Below, piece by piece: positions 32,594 through 34,174 of a stretch of 34,174 bases of DNA. The DNA is from Deinococcus frigens DSM 12807 (GTDB lineage Bacteria > Deinococcota > Deinococci > Deinococcales > Deinococcaceae). The first letter of the stretch is position 1. Each line of letters opens with the position of its first letter. The stretch is from assembly GCF_000701425.1 (NCBI RefSeq), contig NZ_JNIW01000037.1:1-34174 (forward strand). The letters are read 5' to 3'. The translations under genes and the position numbers were made by a program. Below the pieces are notes generated by a model that made no database searches, was not told the DNA's origin, and saw nothing but the letters and a program-made list of their open reading frames with translations.

Positions 32594-32610
32594 CGACGCA
32601 GAACCCTCAT
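32582..32610. repeat. 12-bp duplication at the reductase start
   Basis: CAGAACCCTCAT occurs at 32582-32593 and 32599-32610, offset by 17 bp. The copies hold the reductase start codon and, out of frame, an extra ATG that overlaps the aminotransferase stop. Confidence 0.8.
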
Positions 32611-33788
32611 TCCTCCTGCCCCCGCTGTTGCAGCAAGTCGCCCAGCCGCCGCAACACTTCCTCGATGTTTTCCATGCTGGTGGCGTAGCTCAGGCGAACC
32701 TGACCGGGGGCGGCAAAATCGGTGCCCGGGACCACGGCCACCCGCGCGTCGTCGAGGATGATGCGGGCGGCCTCCAGCTCGTTGGGGTGGATAGGCGTGG
32801 TGTCGGCCATCACATAAAAGGCCCCCTCCGGCGTGGGCGTCCTCAGGCCCAGCGCATTCAGCCCCTCCACGATGCGGTCGCGGCGCTGGCGGTACGCCCT
32901 CAGGGCCACCCCGATAAATTGCGTGGTCTTCTCGTGCTGCTGGAACGCGGCCAGGGCGGCGTACTGCGACACGCTGCTGGCGTTGCTGGTGCTCTGCGAT
33001 TGCAGGGCGTTCATGGCCGCGATCACGTCCCTGGGGCCGCCCGCGTAGCCGATGCGCCAGCCGGTCATGGCATACGCCTTGCTGGCCCCGTTCACGGTCA
33101 GCGTATGCTCCGGCGCAAAGGTGCCGATGCTGACGTGCTGGGCGTCGTACACCAGATGCTCATACATCTCGTCGGTGACGATCATCAGGTTGTGGCGCTG
33201 GGCGACCTCGGCTACCGCCTTCAAGACCTCCGGCGTAAATACCGCGCCCGTGGGATTGCCGGGGCTGTTCAGCACGATCATGCGGGTCATGGGCGTGACG
33301 CGGGCCTCCAGCGCCTGCGGATCGAGCTGAAAGCCGCTGGCCGGATGTGTTGGCACGGCCACCGGGAACGCGCCGGTCAGCGCCACCATTTCCGGGTAGC
33401 TGACCCAGTACGGCGCGGGAATCAGCACTTCATCGCCCGGATTGAGCAGCGCGAAAAAAGCGTTGAACAGCGCCTGTTTGCCGCCAGAAGTGACGGTTAC
33501 CGCGTCCGGCGCGTAGTCTAGTCCGTTCTCGCGCCTGAATTTGGCGCTGATGGCCTCGCGCAGTTCGGGAATGCCGCTTACGCCGGTGTACTTGGTCTTG
33601 CCCGCCTTGATCGCCTGGATGGCGGCGGCATTGACATGTTCCGGCGTGTCGAAATCCGGCTCGCCCACGCTCATGCTGATCACGTCCACCCCGGCCTTTT
33701 GCAGCTCCAGCGCGCGGCTGGTGACCGCCACCGTCGAGGAAGGCTTGAGGCTCAGCGCACGCGCCGACAGCAAAAAGGGGCCGCTCAT
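32607..33788 (-). CDS. Aspartate-type PLP aminotransferase (class I, subgroup 1-beta)
   Basis: A 393-residue fold-type I aminotransferase, closest by eye to the Thermus-type aspartate aminotransferases. The PLP lysine is K237 in NGASKAYAMTGWRIGY, Asp206 (VTDEMYEH) binds the pyridine nitrogen, Asn178 lies in VLNSPGNPTGAVF, and the substrate Arg sits in GQVRLSYATS. The N-terminal SVGEPDFDTPEHV and AGKTKYTGVSGIPELREAI blocks agree. It may accept aspartate and prephenate as relatives do. ATG 33788 has TACCCT 7 nt upstream and no Shine-Dalgarno. It probably forms an operon with the reductase. Confidence 0.93.
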   Translation of the reverse strand: MSGPFLLSARALSLKPSSTVAVTSRALELQKAGVDVISMSVGEPDFDTPEHVNAAAIQAIKAGKTKYTGVSGIPELREAISAKFRRENGLDYAPDAVTVTSGGKQALFNAFFALLNPGDEVLIPAPYWVSYPEMVALTGAFPVAVPTHPASGFQLDPQALEARVTPMTRMIVLNSPGNPTGAVFTPEVLKAVAEVAQRHNLMIVTDEMYEHLVYDAQHVSIGTFAPEHTLTVNGASKAYAMTGWRIGYAGGPRDVIAAMNALQSQSTSNASSVSQYAALAAFQQHEKTTQFIGVALRAYRQRRDRIVEGLNALGLRTPTPEGAFYVMADTTPIHPNELEAARIILDDARVAVVPGTDFAAPGQVRLSYATSMENIEEVLRRLGDLLQQRGQEE

Positions 33789-33795
33789 GGGGTCC

Positions 33796-33801
33796 AGGGT
33801 A
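33796..33801 (-). promoter_or_regulatory. Leaderless -10 box of the aminotransferase gene
   Basis: TACCCT on the minus strand ends 7 nt before ATG 33788. Confidence 0.5.
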
Positions 33802-33841
33802 CAGGGGCAGGGGAGGAAGGGTCTGAAGGTCTAGAGCATTT

Positions 33842-33866
33842 GTCAAAAGAGTTCTCCTCTTTTGAC
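33842..33866. repeat. 10-bp perfect inverted repeat
   Basis: GTCAAAAGAG (33842-33851) and CTCTTTTGAC (33857-33866) enclose 5 bp. It lies 24 bp after the transposase stop on the minus strand. It may be a terminator (without T-run) or belong to the end of the insertion sequence. A second hairpin, CGGAGT/ACTCCG (33871-33876 and 33884-33889), is next to it. Confidence 0.75.
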
Positions 33867-33890
33867 CGAACGGAGTAATACTGACTCCGA

Positions 33891-34174
33891 TTAATTCCTT
33901 GACAAGGGCCACCAATGGAAGAGGGTCTGCTGGGAGATGAGATCTGGCTGGGTTTCCAACCAGGCGCATTGCTGGCCCAGCGTCTGAGTGAAGTCATCCA
34001 TCGTGTCGAACCAGCGATTGGCCACTGTGTCGTCCGTCAGGTCCCACATGCGCTCCACGGGTTGCAACTCGGGTGAGTAAGGGGGCAGGGTGATGATCTG
34101 GACACCTGGTGGCTGTCCCTCCTCTGGAGGGACATGGAAACCCGCTCCGTCCTCTACCACCAGAACATGGTGAT
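33891..34174 (-). CDS. IS630-like transposase, C-terminal part (cut by window edge)
   Basis: The frame is open to the right edge. The visible part reads HVLVVEDGAGFHVPPE, the region of the second catalytic Asp, then IITLPPYSPELQPVERMWDL with the final catalytic Glu, the standard end of IS630-type DDE transposases. Both acids are present, and there is no frameshift, so this copy could be active, unlike the remnant at 365-942, which is a different sequence. The stop lies just before two hairpins that may mark the element end. Confidence 0.85.
   Translation of the reverse strand, partial: HHVLVVEDGAGFHVPPEEGQPPGVQIITLPPYSPELQPVERMWDLTDDTVANRWFDTMDDFTQTLGQQCAWLETQPDLISQQTLFHWWPLSRN

Overview
The window reads as a chromosomal segment of a Deinococcus-type bacterium. 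The evidence is high GC, a partial division and wall cluster murG-murC-murB-ftsQ-ftsA-ftsZ, a bacilliredoxin-like protein (deinococci make bacillithiol), and many genes whose start codon sits 6-8 nt after a TANNNT -10 box with no Shine-Dalgarno site, the leaderless style known from Deinococcus. The genus is inferred from gene content and style, not from a search.

Layout. 1-1000: insertion-sequence debris, namely the 3' end of an IS3-family transposase and a decayed IS630-like transposase, closed by a hairpin terminator. 1186-3896: a peroxiredoxin-like gene, a Tat-exported metallophosphoesterase and, divergently, a small DUF3006-like gene overlapping a second phosphoesterase. 3991-6226: arginine decarboxylase speA and tRNA-Asp. 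6327-8391: asparaginase and a double-domain acetyltransferase. 8446-10199: a MarR regulator overlapping a cytochrome P450, with a palindrome in the promoter region. 10399-15382: a DUF2071 protein, a PA2169/DUF2383 four-helix protein, a HAMP membrane protein without an output domain, Ohr preceded by three perfect 17-bp repeats, a bacilliredoxin with an extra C-terminal domain, and a 73-residue orphan. 15522-15627: a 16-bp minisatellite. 15628-19624: SAM methyltransferase, mraY, a secreted protein, a GNAT enzyme and rlmH. 19633-20680: tetR and a DUF5367-like membrane gene under a clear promoter and operator-like palindrome. 20756-23564: a leaderless 21-codon upstream ORF, a two-helix membrane protein, an antitoxin-like 86-residue protein and rsmI, all overlapping, followed by pfkA. 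23632-24919: a branched-chain amino-acid-type binding protein with promoter and palindromes. 25119-32029: the division operon, read leftward from a leaderless promoter to a terminator after ftsZ. 32066-33788: an aspartate-type aminotransferase and a flavin reductase. 33842-34174: a hairpin and the 3' end of another IS630-like transposase.

How it works together. The wall operon covers the last cytoplasmic precursor steps (MurB, MurC), lipid II formation (MurG) and the divisome core (FtsQ, FtsA, FtsZ). MraY, which makes lipid I, lies separately about 7.6 kb beyond ftsZ. Several neighbours deal with oxidants and thiols (peroxiredoxin-like protein, Ohr, bacilliredoxin). Most of the window is ordinary housekeeping DNA. 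The parts least explained by known families are the uORF/membrane/antitoxin-like/rsmI cluster, the bacilliredoxin fusion, the ohr-upstream repeats and the minisatellite.
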